Shown here: positions 1-6,996 of the stretch, piece by piece
How the letters are laid out: the number at the start of each line of letters is the position of its first letter
Position numbering within the stretch: position 1 is the first letter of the stretch
Assembly (NCBI GenBank): GCA_903923175.1
Contig: CAIXWQ010000408.1
Coordinates: 1 to 34,361 of the forward strand
Reading direction: 5' to 3'
Source of the DNA: an uncultured delta proteobacterium
Lineage (GTDB): Bacteria; Myxococcota_A; Polyangia; Polyangiales; JADJMO01
Length of the DNA stretch: 34,361 nt
Position numbers and translations under genes: made by a program
Notes under the pieces: generated by a model
Database searches by the model: none
The model's input: the letters and a program-made list of their open reading frames with translations, nothing else
Told to the model about the DNA's origin: nothing

Positions 1-178
1 CACCGCCGGCTTCGCGGGCACGGCCACCGCCGGCTTCGCGGGCACGGCCACCGCCGGCTTCGCGGGCACGGCCACCGCCGGCTTCGCGGGCACGGCCACC
101 GCCGGCGTCAGGGGAACGGCCACCGCCGGCGACTCGGGCACGGCCACCGCCGGCTTCGCGGGCACGGCCACCGCCGGC
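1..178. repeat. 24-bp tandem repeat (coding)
   Basis: Seven complete 24-bp units lie head to tail (1-24, 25-48, 49-72, 73-96, 97-120, 121-144, 145-168), followed by a partial eighth unit. Units 1-4 and 7 are identical. Units 5 and 6 differ only in the middle of the unit. The period is a multiple of three, so the array stays in frame and encodes the octapeptide TAGFAGTA with variants TAGVRGTA and TAGDSGTA. The array is cut by the window start, so its true length is unknown. There are no unique spacers, so it is not a CRISPR array. Confidence 0.97.
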
Positions 179-352
179 GAAGACGGCGCGATCTCCATCC
201 TCTGGTGGGACGGCGCGAAGCAGAAGTACCGCAAGGCCATCGCCATCATCGGCGAGAACGGCATCGCGGCGAACGTCCGCTACCGGCTCGACGCCGAGGG
301 GAAGTTCGTCCGCAACGAGACGCAGCCCGCCGCTGCGAAGGCGGCCGCGTGA
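2..352 (+). CDS. octapeptide-repeat protein, 3' end (partial)
   Basis: The reading frame is open from the window edge to the TGA at 350-352, giving about 116 residues. The first ~57 residues are the tandem octapeptide TAGFAGTA and variants. After the repeats comes a compact C-terminal part containing ISILWWDG, a basic stretch, then GENGIAANVRYRLD and GKFV. From memory, phage proteins with GTATAG-type repeats and the same tail (W/Y-W/Y-D, then VGENGI-x-x-N, then D-x-x-GKFV) are common and have no assigned function; they resemble the DUF7666 group. The short regular repeat suggests a stacked beta structure. The start lies outside the window. The gene overlaps the next one by one base (TGATG), so translation is probably coupled. 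Confidence 0.8.
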   Translation, partial: TAGFAGTATAGFAGTATAGFAGTATAGFAGTATAGVRGTATAGDSGTATAGFAGTATAGEDGAISILWWDGAKQKYRKAIAIIGENGIAANVRYRLDAEGKFVRNETQPAAAKAAA

Positions 353-834
353 TGCACCTCGTACCCGACATCCCGCCGCTCGACCTCGACGCAGACCTGC
401 GCGCCGACGCAGTGCAGTTCTCCGACGCCCTTACGCGCGGTCTCTCCTCCGCAGACGGCGCGGGCTCGCTGCTCCGCGATGTGCACGCTGTGGTCGACGA
501 CCTCGGCGCCGCCATCCGCACGGCGCTCGGCGTCCCCGGCGTGGCGACGCTCGACCAGGGCGGCAACCTGCGCGTGCGCTTCGACGCGGCCAACGTCGCG
601 ACGATCGCGGAGGTGCAGCTCGCGCCGTCCGTGTTCCCCCTCGACGTCATCTGCGAGCGCCGGTCGCAGCGCTGCACCAACCTCGCGTTCTTCAAGAACG
701 CGCTCATCGAGGCGCTCGAGAACCCCGCCGTCGCCGCGCGCATCCGCAACGCCGCGAAGCGCAACGGCCCCGCGCTCAAGGTGGCGCCGAAGTCGTTCAC
801 TGGAGTGCTCACATCGGGAGGCGTGACGGCATGA
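352..834 (+). CDS. hypothetical protein (160 aa)
   Basis: I do not recognise this protein. I chose the ATG at 352 because it overlaps the upstream stop as TGATG; the frame is also open further upstream, but that part is an arginine-rich shadow of the repeat gene. The protein is soluble-looking, with no signal peptide or membrane segment. The N-terminal half is acidic, with many Asp and Leu. The C-terminal third is basic (CERRSQRCTNLAF, then RIRNAAKRNG), which could contact nucleic acid, but that is only a guess. Its stop overlaps the start of the RNA ligase gene as ATGA (831-834), so the two are probably translated together. Confidence 0.72.
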   Translation: MHLVPDIPPLDLDADLRADAVQFSDALTRGLSSADGAGSLLRDVHAVVDDLGAAIRTALGVPGVATLDQGGNLRVRFDAANVATIAEVQLAPSVFPLDVICERRSQRCTNLAFFKNALIEALENPAVAARIRNAAKRNGPALKVAPKSFTGVLTSGGVTA

Positions 835-1832
835 GCGAGTTCCATGTCGAAGTGGTCCGCGTCGGGGAGATTCAGAAGCACCCGAACGCCGACTCGCTCT
901 CGCTGACGATGGTGCACGGCGGCTATCCCGTCGTGTTCCGCACCGGCGACTTCGAGGAAGGCGACCTCGCGGTGTACCTGCCGGTCGACTCCATCGTCCC
1001 CGACGAAGAGCGCTGGGCCTTCCTCGGCGGGCACCGGCGCATTCGCGCGAAGCGGCTCCGCGGCGTCTTCTCGATGGGGATGCTCGCGCAGGTCGACCCC
1101 GCCGAGGGGTGGGACGAGGGCTTCAACGTCGCCGAGGCGATGCGCATCACGAAGTGGGAGGAGACCGAGGAGGAGGCGCCGCGCGGCCCCAACCGCCCGC
1201 GGCAACCTTGCTACGACGGCGACGAGGCCGACCCTGGCCTGTTCCCGACCTACACGGACATCGAGGGGTGGCGTCGCTACAAGTGGGCGCTCGCGGACGG
1301 CGAGGAAGTCTTCATCACCGAGAAGATCCACGGCGAGAACATGCGTGCGATGCACGACGGCTCACGCCTTTGGGTCGGCTCGCGCACCCGCATCAAGCGG
1401 CCCACACACGCGTCGAAGTGGTGGCTCGCGGCGGTCGCGTCCGACCTCGAGCAGAAGCTGCAGGCGTGCCCCGGAATCGCGCTGTACGGCGAGTGCCACG
1501 GCTACACCGGCGGCTTCCCCTACGGCACAGGCAAGCAGCCCACGTTCCGCGTCTTCGACGCCTTCGACACGGCCGCAAGGCGCTACCTCGACCACGAGCA
1601 GCTGCAGGCACTCACGGCGATGCTCGGCCTACCGATGGTCCCGGTGCTCTACCGCGGGCCGTGGTCGACCGACCTCGTCTCGCTCGCCGATGGCGCGTCC
1701 ACGCTCGACGGCTCGCACATCCGCGAGGGCGTCGTCATCCGGCCGGTGTGCGAGCGGTTCGCACTTCGACTCGGTCGCGTCATCCTCAAGATGCACGGCG
1801 AGGCCTTCCTCACACGCAAGGCGGCAGCATGA
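831..1832 (+). CDS. RNA ligase, DraRnl (Rnl5)-like
   Basis: This 333-residue protein has the two-part layout of Deinococcus radiodurans RNA ligase. Residues ~5-90 look like the N-terminal OB-fold domain (HPNADSLSL, then GDLAVYLPVDSIVP, then RAKRLRG). The nucleotidyltransferase domain follows from about residue 135. Motif I is EKIHGEN, with K165 the predicted adenylated lysine; YGECHGY is near motif III, REGVVIRP is motif IV and VILKMHGE is motif V. Ligases of this family use ATP to join 3'-OH and 5'-phosphate ends and prefer a nicked duplex whose 3'-OH strand ends in RNA. In phages such enzymes are usually linked to repair of host-damaged RNA or nicked hybrids. No kinase/phosphatase partner or tRNA gene is visible nearby. 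The gene overlaps both neighbours by 4 nt. Confidence 0.88.
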   Translation: MSEFHVEVVRVGEIQKHPNADSLSLTMVHGGYPVVFRTGDFEEGDLAVYLPVDSIVPDEERWAFLGGHRRIRAKRLRGVFSMGMLAQVDPAEGWDEGFNVAEAMRITKWEETEEEAPRGPNRPRQPCYDGDEADPGLFPTYTDIEGWRRYKWALADGEEVFITEKIHGENMRAMHDGSRLWVGSRTRIKRPTHASKWWLAAVASDLEQKLQACPGIALYGECHGYTGGFPYGTGKQPTFRVFDAFDTAARRYLDHEQLQALTAMLGLPMVPVLYRGPWSTDLVSLADGASTLDGSHIREGVVIRPVCERFALRLGRVILKMHGEAFLTRKAAA

Positions 1833-2005
1833 GGGGCGGCGGCTGCAACAGGGCCGACAGCGGCCGCACGTTCCGCGACCCCCTCGACCAGCTTTCCGGC
1901 GCCCTCGGCATGCTCGTCGCGCTCCTACTCGCGGGGTGCTTCTGGTGGGGCCTCGTCGAGCACGTGCACGGCGTGGGCGCGCCGGAAGTCTGCGTGTCGC
2001 CGTGA
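1829..2005 (+). CDS. small single-pass membrane protein (58 aa)
   Basis: The start codon overlaps the RNA ligase stop as ATGA (1829-1832), and the stop overlaps the next GTG start as GTGA (2002-2005). The peptide has a polar N-terminus of about 20 residues. A hydrophobic stretch follows at ~25-45 (LGMLVALLLAGCFWWGLV) and is long enough to cross the membrane once, then a short tail. The GC motif inside the helix resembles a lipobox, but the position is too far from the N-terminus and too hydrophobic on both sides for a convincing signal peptide. Function is unknown; small one-helix proteins are common between phage genes. Confidence 0.62.
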   Translation: MRGGGCNRADSGRTFRDPLDQLSGALGMLVALLLAGCFWWGLVEHVHGVGAPEVCVSP

Positions 2006-2253
2006 CCGACGACGCCAACAAGCCCGTCGAGCTGCAGCACTGGCTCATCCAGCGCGAGCAGACCCACAAGGACTGCCGAGGCCGCATCATCGAGGACTTC
2101 GACATGGCGACGGGCGAGATCCTGTTCCAGGCGCACGGGCTCTCCTGGTGCGTCCATGCCGAGGGGCGCACCTGCGATGTCGTGCGCGCGTTCGAGGCGC
2201 TCCGCGGCAACGGCGGCACGCTCGCATTCACCTTCGCACCGGAGCCGAAATGA
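2002..2253 (+). CDS. hypothetical protein (83 aa)
   Basis: The gene begins at a GTG that overlaps the preceding stop (GTGA) and ends at a TGA that overlaps the following ATG (ATGA, 2250-2253). The protein is acidic and soluble, with no recognised domain. Features visible are LQHWLIQREQTHKDC in the first half and a mixed alpha/beta-looking region with VHAEGRTCDVVRAFEAL in the second half. The 4-nt overlaps on both sides and GC-rich third codon positions support a real gene. Confidence 0.62.
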   Translation: MTDDANKPVELQHWLIQREQTHKDCRGRIIEDFDMATGEILFQAHGLSWCVHAEGRTCDVVRAFEALRGNGGTLAFTFAPEPK

Positions 2254-3170
2254 CCACCCTCCCCGAGTTCATCACCGACGCCATGGGGCTGCGCGCGTAT
2301 CTCAACGCCATCGTCAGCGAGAACGCCGGGCTGCGCGCCAAGCTGACGGCCTCGCTGGTCGACGCCGATAAGCAGCGCGTCGGGCTGCAGCTCGTGCTGA
2401 CGGATAAGGAACGCGCCGAGCGGCGGTTGGCTGATGCGGAGGCGACCGTCGGGAAGCGCGACACCAGGATCCGCGAGATCGCTGTGGAGCGCGACGAGGC
2501 GGTCGCCGGCATCGAGAAGACGAACGACGTCCTGCGTGGCGTGCGCGACCCCAGCGGCTACCCGCTCTACGACCACGCCGCCGGGCTTCCGCTCCACGAG
2601 CGAGTGGCCGCGGTCGTCGGCGAGATGCGGCGCGTCGTCGCCTCGCGGGCGAAGCTCTCGGGTGACCTCGAAGAGGCGAACATCGCCACGCGCGATGCGG
2701 GCATCCCGGCCGGGACGCTACTGCCCGAGCGCATCCGCTTGCTCGCATCGGAGCGCGACGCCGCCGTCTCGCGCGCTGACATCGCGACCAACTGGATGGG
2801 CCGCTACATCGCCGAAGAGGAGGCCGCCGACGACGCCCTCGACGGGCTACCTGAGACGCTCCGCCCCGCGCCGGGCCCCCTCGACCAGCGCGTGCGCAGC
2901 CTCGCCTCGAAGGTGCGCAACGCCGCCCCGTTCGTGATGGCCGCCGAGCTGCAGCGCGTGAAGCAGGCGCTGGCCAAGGTGAACGAGGAGCGCCGCAACG
3001 CCCCGCACGTCTCCGTCGCGATGGCGCAGGCTGCGATCGCGGACGCTGCCGCCGACGCGCGCCGCAACGCGCTCGACGAGGTCGCGCAGTCGCTCGCGAA
3101 GATGCAGGAGGCGCAGGCGCAAGCCCGCGAGAGCCTCCGCGAGCCGAACAGCGGCAAGTCCTACTCCTGA
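2250..3170 (+). CDS. coiled-coil hypothetical protein (306 aa)
   Basis: I chose the ATG at 2250 because it overlaps the upstream stop. The frame is open further upstream, but that is a shadow of the previous gene. The protein is rich in Ala, Glu, Arg and Leu, and long stretches look like heptad-repeat helices: roughly residues 15-90 (SENAGLRAKL, DKERAERRLADAEA), 120-160 and 225-300. There are no membrane segments or signal peptide, and I recognise no enzymatic motif. It precedes the lipoprotein and terminase genes. Possible roles include a structural, scaffolding or host-interaction protein, but nothing in the sequence decides this. Confidence 0.72.
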   Translation: MTTLPEFITDAMGLRAYLNAIVSENAGLRAKLTASLVDADKQRVGLQLVLTDKERAERRLADAEATVGKRDTRIREIAVERDEAVAGIEKTNDVLRGVRDPSGYPLYDHAAGLPLHERVAAVVGEMRRVVASRAKLSGDLEEANIATRDAGIPAGTLLPERIRLLASERDAAVSRADIATNWMGRYIAEEEAADDALDGLPETLRPAPGPLDQRVRSLASKVRNAAPFVMAAELQRVKQALAKVNEERRNAPHVSVAMAQAAIADAAADARRNALDEVAQSLAKMQEAQAQARESLREPNSGKSYS

Positions 3171-3247
3171 CCGACACCGACGCAACGGAGGGGGCACGCA
3201 TGCTGCGACGCCGCCACCATCGACACCGACACCGAAGGATCGACCTG

Positions 3248-3571
3248 ATGAAGCTCGCCCGCACGCTCCCGTTCCTCGCCCTCGCCGCGCTCACCCTCGG
3301 CTGCATCGACGCGACCGACCCGAACGCGCTCCCCGCCGGTGCGCCGGCCGACACCCCGCCGGCTCCGCAACCGCCGCCCGCCCCGCCGACGCTGCTCGAC
3401 CTCGCGCGCGACGTCATCGCCGCCCACGAGTCCGCTGTCACCGCGACCAACAAGGCCGCGATCGACGCTGCACTCGCGGATGCCTCGCACGAGGCGGCCC
3501 ACGTCGCGCACGACCGACTCGCCAGCACGATCGCCGCCCTCAAGTCCGGCGCCGACTCGGCCAGTGTCTGA
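3248..3571 (+). CDS. small Pro-rich lipoprotein
   Basis: From the ATG at 3248 the protein starts with a classic lipoprotein signal peptide: MKLART, a hydrophobic core, then the lipobox LTLGC with lipidated Cys19. A Pro/Ala-rich linker (residues ~25-47) and an Ala-rich helical domain follow; total 107 residues. GAAGGA at 3234-3239 is well placed for this start. An in-frame ATG at 3200 also has a strong site (GGAGGGGG, 3187-3194) and would add an Arg/His-rich N-region, so both starts may be used. The protein should sit in an envelope membrane facing the periplasm. A short lipoprotein with a Pro-rich linker could be an outer-membrane spanin subunit or a superinfection-exclusion protein. It lies far from the muramidase, so the second is at least as likely. 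Confidence 0.7.
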   Translation: MKLARTLPFLALAALTLGCIDATDPNALPAGAPADTPPAPQPPPAPPTLLDLARDVIAAHESAVTATNKAAIDAALADASHEAAHVAHDRLASTIAALKSGADSASV

Positions 3572-3576
3572 ACCAC

Positions 3577-3612
3577 GCGCGCGCCCTGCCCTCACGGTGG
3601 TGGGGCGCGCGC
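3577..3612 (+). terminator. GC-rich hairpin, possible terminator
   Basis: A perfect 10-bp inverted repeat (GCGCGCGCCC at 3577-3586, GGGCGCGCGC at 3603-3612) with a 16-nt loop fills the gap between the lipoprotein and small terminase genes. No T-tract follows, so it may be an inefficient or factor-assisted terminator, or an RNA processing or stability element at the boundary of the packaging module. Confidence 0.4.
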
Positions 3613-3637
3613 TGCCACATCGAAAGCGAGAGCCCAC

Positions 3638-4114
3638 GTGGGACGCCCGACCAAGCTGACGCCCGAGATTCACGCCGACATCGTCGAGCGCCTCGGCAAC
3701 GGAGAGTTCCGCGAGCAGGCCGCCGCCGCCGCGGGCATCGACTCGTCCACGTTCCGACGCTGGATGATCCGCGCGGAGGAAGGCGAGGAGCCCTACGCGC
3801 AGTTCGCGCAGGACGTCGCCGTCGCCGACGCGAAGGCCGAGGGCGCGTCCGTCGCCGTCATCAAGAGCGCTCAGTACGCGTGCGGCGAGGAGCCCGGCGA
3901 CTGGAAGGCCGCGGCGTGGCTCCTCGAGCACAAGTTCCCGAAGCGCTGGGGTCTCCGCCTGAAGGTCGAAGTGGCCGAGGAGCTGGGCGACTTCCTCGCG
4001 AAGTTGGAGAACAGCCTTGACCCCGAGACTTTCGAGCGCGTCCTCCGCGCCGCGTCTGACGCTGCTGGCCTCGAAGCGGCTGGCGGAGCTGCGCGCGTCG
4101 AGGGCAACCGCTGA
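3638..4114 (+). CDS. terS: terminase small subunit
   Basis: The 158-residue product begins GRPTKLTPEIHADIVERLGN and continues with a helix-turn-helix region (AAAAAGIDSSTFRRWMIRAEEG). This is the usual N-terminus of small terminases and phage terminase-associated HTH proteins, which bind the packaging site and load the large subunit. A middle helical region (DAKAEGASVAVIKSA) and DWKAAAWLLEHKFPKRWG are also typical of this group. The start is GTG at 3638. Its 3' end overlaps the large terminase gene by up to 98 nt, a common arrangement that implies coupled translation. Confidence 0.85.
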   Translation: MGRPTKLTPEIHADIVERLGNGEFREQAAAAAGIDSSTFRRWMIRAEEGEEPYAQFAQDVAVADAKAEGASVAVIKSAQYACGEEPGDWKAAAWLLEHKFPKRWGLRLKVEVAEELGDFLAKLENSLDPETFERVLRAASDAAGLEAAGGAARVEGNR

Positions 4115-5417
4115 CGACGAGGAGGGGCTCCTCGATTTCATCCCGCGGGTGACGCCGTGGTTCGAGAGCCCCTCCCACCTCGGGCCGATCGCCGAGGTCA
4201 TCGAGCGCGCGATCCACGCGCCGCAGAACGTCGCCCTCTCGACGCCGCCGCAGCACGCGAAGACCGAGACGATCTCGCACGCGCTCGTCCACCTCATGCG
4301 GCGGATGCCTCGCAAGCGGCACGTCTACGTCACCTACGAGGCGAACCGCGCGCAGGAGGTCTCTGCAGCCGTCCAGCGCATCGCGCGCGACGCAGGGTTC
4401 AGCGTCGAGGGGACGAAGAGCCGGTGGCGCACGGACACCGGCGCGGCGCTGCTCGCGACCGGCATCGGCGGCCCCCTCACGGGCTACGCGGCCGACGGTG
4501 CGATCATCATCGACGACCCGCACAAGAACCGCGCGGAGGCCGAGAGCGCCACGATCCGCGGCTCCGTCGACGACTGGTTCAAGTCCACCGCGCTGACGCG
4601 CCGACACCCATCCAGCTCCGTCATCGTGGTGCACACACGGTGGCACGAGGACGACCTGATCGGCCGACTCGTGAAGCGTGGGTGGCGGTGGATCAACCTC
4701 CCTGCCATCGACGACCAGGGCTGCGCGCTCTGGCCGAAGCACCGCCCTCGCAGCTTCCTCGACGAGCAGCGCGGCCACCTCGGCGAGTACGAGTGGGCCT
4801 CGCTCTACATGGGGCAGCCGAGGCCGCGTGGTGGCGCCGTCTTCGGTGACGTCCACTTCTTCGAGACGCTGCCCGAGTCGTACCGCATCGCGATCGGCGT
4901 CGACTTCGCCTACACCGCGAAGACCTCGAGCGACTACTCCGTCGCCGTCGTGCTCGCGAAGGGACGCGAGAAGGACTCGCCGCTCTATGTGCTCGAGGTC
5001 GTACGCGAGCAGGTCACCGCGCCGAACTTCGCCGCGACGCTGAAGAAGCTGCGCGAGCGCTACTCGGGCGCGTCGATCTTCTCGTACATCGGCGGCACCG
5101 AGCAGGGCATCGTCGACATGCTCGCGCGGCCCCCGCACGGCGTCGTGGTCACCGCGTGGTCGGCGTCCGGCAAGGGCGACAAGTTCGTGCGCGCGCAGCC
5201 GACCGCCGCGACATGGAACCGCGGGAAGATCCTCGTGCGCCAGGGCGCATCGTGGGCCCCGACGTTCGTCGGCGAGGTCGCCGCGTTCACCGGCGTCAGC
5301 GACGCCTACGACGACGAGGTGGACGCGCTCGTCGCAGCACACGACGCGCTCTCTACGGGAGTGAAGGTCGGCGTGCGCACGTCGGGCGAGCGAATCGACG
5401 TCGCGGCCGGATTCTAG
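4017..5417 (+). CDS. terL: terminase large subunit
   Basis: This is the ATP-driven DNA packaging motor and headful or site-specific nuclease. The ATPase part carries a deviant Walker A, STPPQHAKTE (residues ~75-84, K82), with Ala where most relatives have Gly. Walker B is IIIDDPHK (~163-170, D166/D167), and a coupling motif VVHTRWHEDDL lies at ~204-214. The nuclease (RNase H-like) part begins near IAIGVDFAYT, with D296 the first expected metal ligand, and DEVDALVAAHDA near the end supplies the last acidic residues. Total length of 466 residues is normal. The longest frame starts at a TTG (4017) far inside terS, and the true start could be some codons downstream. Family-conserved sequence begins at about residue 37 (GLLDFIPRVTPWF). 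Confidence 0.92.
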   Translation: MTPRLSSASSAPRLTLLASKRLAELRASRATADDEEGLLDFIPRVTPWFESPSHLGPIAEVIERAIHAPQNVALSTPPQHAKTETISHALVHLMRRMPRKRHVYVTYEANRAQEVSAAVQRIARDAGFSVEGTKSRWRTDTGAALLATGIGGPLTGYAADGAIIIDDPHKNRAEAESATIRGSVDDWFKSTALTRRHPSSSVIVVHTRWHEDDLIGRLVKRGWRWINLPAIDDQGCALWPKHRPRSFLDEQRGHLGEYEWASLYMGQPRPRGGAVFGDVHFFETLPESYRIAIGVDFAYTAKTSSDYSVAVVLAKGREKDSPLYVLEVVREQVTAPNFAATLKKLRERYSGASIFSYIGGTEQGIVDMLARPPHGVVVTAWSASGKGDKFVRAQPTAATWNRGKILVRQGASWAPTFVGEVAAFTGVSDAYDDEVDALVAAHDALSTGVKVGVRTSGERIDVAAGF

Positions 5418-5502
5418 CCACGCGCGCCGCGCGCGAGGCCGGCGACGCGTGCAGCTCGTCCACGCCAAGTGACGGCGAGTGACCTCGCACGAGGTAGGGG
5501 AG

Positions 5503-6996
5503 ATGGGCATCGTCGACAGGGCGATCGACCGCGCGCGCGGTCTCCTTGGCGAACGGGCCATGGCGCTCGCTACGCGTGCGCTCGCCCCTCGCGGCGCTGC
5601 AGGCTCCGGCATCGGTCCGGGGGCGCGACCTCCCGCCAGTATCTGGCGCGAGATTACGACCCCGTCGCCCTACGCCGAGAAGCGCCCCTACACCTTCGGG
5701 CAGAACCTCACCCCCTCGGCCGTGTCGAGCGCGCTCCGCCTCGCCGAGCTGGGCTACATGCAGCGCCTGTCCGACCTCGAGTCGGAGCTGCGCGAGAAGC
5801 TGCCGCACCTCCAGGCCGTCCTTGCCACGCGCGAGCTGGCCATCACGGCGTGCCTCCGTCGCGGCAAGTGGGCCGTGCTCCCCGCGGACATCAAGGGGGC
5901 GCAGAAGACCAAGAAGGCCGCCGACGTCGCCGACTACGTGCGCCGCCGGCTGCAGCGCATGCCCGCGTTCGCCGACAGCGTCGGGCACCTCATGGGCGGC
6001 GTCTACTTCGGGCGCAGCGCCTGCGAGACCTTGTGGGCCCGTGACGCAGACGGCATCTACCCCGCCCGGCTCGTCACCGTTCACCCGCGCCGCCTCTCGT
6101 ACGCGACGAAGCACGACTGGGCGATCCACCTCTACGACGAGACCGGCAACGAGCACGACCCGAGCCTCGGGACGATCCCCGGCCTCGACCTGCGCAACGA
6201 CCCGCGCTCGCGCGACAAGTTCGTCATCCACGAGCCGAAGACCGTCGGCGCCGAGTACCCGACCCGTCAGGGCGTGGGCCGCTCGCTCGTGTTCACGGGC
6301 TGCTTCCTCCGCTGGACCTACGCGGAGTGGATGCAGTTTGCCGAGCAGTTCGCCCGCCCGTGGCGCATCGGCAGCTTCGAGAAGGTCATCGACGACGAGG
6401 ACGACATCTCAGTCCTCGAGACCGCGCTGAAGCAGCTCGGATCCGCAACCACCGCGGTGCTCCCGAGCGGCGCGAAGGTCGAGATCATCACGCCGAAGGG
6501 CGAGCAGAAGACGCACGAGCAGCTGCGCACCGCCTTCAACGCGGAGATCAGCAAGGTCGTCCTCGGGCAGACCAGCACGACCGAGCTGGGCGACACCGGC
6601 AGCTACGCCGCGACGAAGGTCCACGACACCGTGCGGCAGGACATCCTGACCGCAGACGGCGCGTCGATCAGCGAGACCATCACGCGCGACCTCATCGTCC
6701 CGATGGTGCGCCGCACGTTCGGCGCGCTCGTCGCGGAGACGATGTGCCCCCGCTTCGAGCTGATCACGCAGCCCGAGGAGGACCGCGACGCGGAGTTCAC
6801 GCGCTTCCAAGGACTCGCCTCCCTCGGCGTCTCGTTCGACGCCGACGAGTCGCGCGAGCGCTTCACCACCCTCTCGAAGCCGGCCGCCGACGCCGTGCTG
6901 CTGAAGCCGCCGCCGAAGCCCGCGCCCCCGATGCCCCCCGGCGCCCCAAGTGCTGACGCCGCAGGCAACGCCGACAACGCCGACGAGGCTGCCTGA
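5503..6996 (+). CDS. portal protein, Mu gp29-like (DUF935)
   Basis: The product (497 residues from the ATG at 5503) matches the DUF935 portal family of Mu-like phages: PHLQAVLATRELAITA near residue 105-120, FARPWRIGSFE near 285, and VVLGQTSTTELGDTGSYAA near 360-380. Portal proteins form the dodecameric ring through which DNA enters and leaves the head and to which the neck attaches. I prefer ATG 5503 over an in-frame GTG at 5479 because GAGGTAGGGG (5491-5500) is a well-placed ribosome-binding site. The C-terminus is Pro/Ala-rich and looks disordered. The stop overlaps the next start by one base (TGATG). In Mu the next gene would be the F-like minor head protein, which is not present here. Confidence 0.9.
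   Translation: MGIVDRAIDRARGLLGERAMALATRALAPRGAAGSGIGPGARPPASIWREITTPSPYAEKRPYTFGQNLTPSAVSSALRLAELGYMQRLSDLESELREKLPHLQAVLATRELAITACLRRGKWAVLPADIKGAQKTKKAADVADYVRRRLQRMPAFADSVGHLMGGVYFGRSACETLWARDADGIYPARLVTVHPRRLSYATKHDWAIHLYDETGNEHDPSLGTIPGLDLRNDPRSRDKFVIHEPKTVGAEYPTRQGVGRSLVFTGCFLRWTYAEWMQFAEQFARPWRIGSFEKVIDDEDDISVLETALKQLGSATTAVLPSGAKVEIITPKGEQKTHEQLRTAFNAEISKVVLGQTSTTELGDTGSYAATKVHDTVRQDILTADGASISETITRDLIVPMVRRTFGALVAETMCPRFELITQPEEDRDAEFTRFQGLASLGVSFDADESRERFTTLSKPAADAVLLKPPPKPAPPMPPGAPSADAAGNADNADEAA

Noticed and set aside
1-178. Possible CRISPR array
   Set aside because: Units are directly adjacent with no variable spacers, the period is 24 bp, and the array is in frame with a protein.
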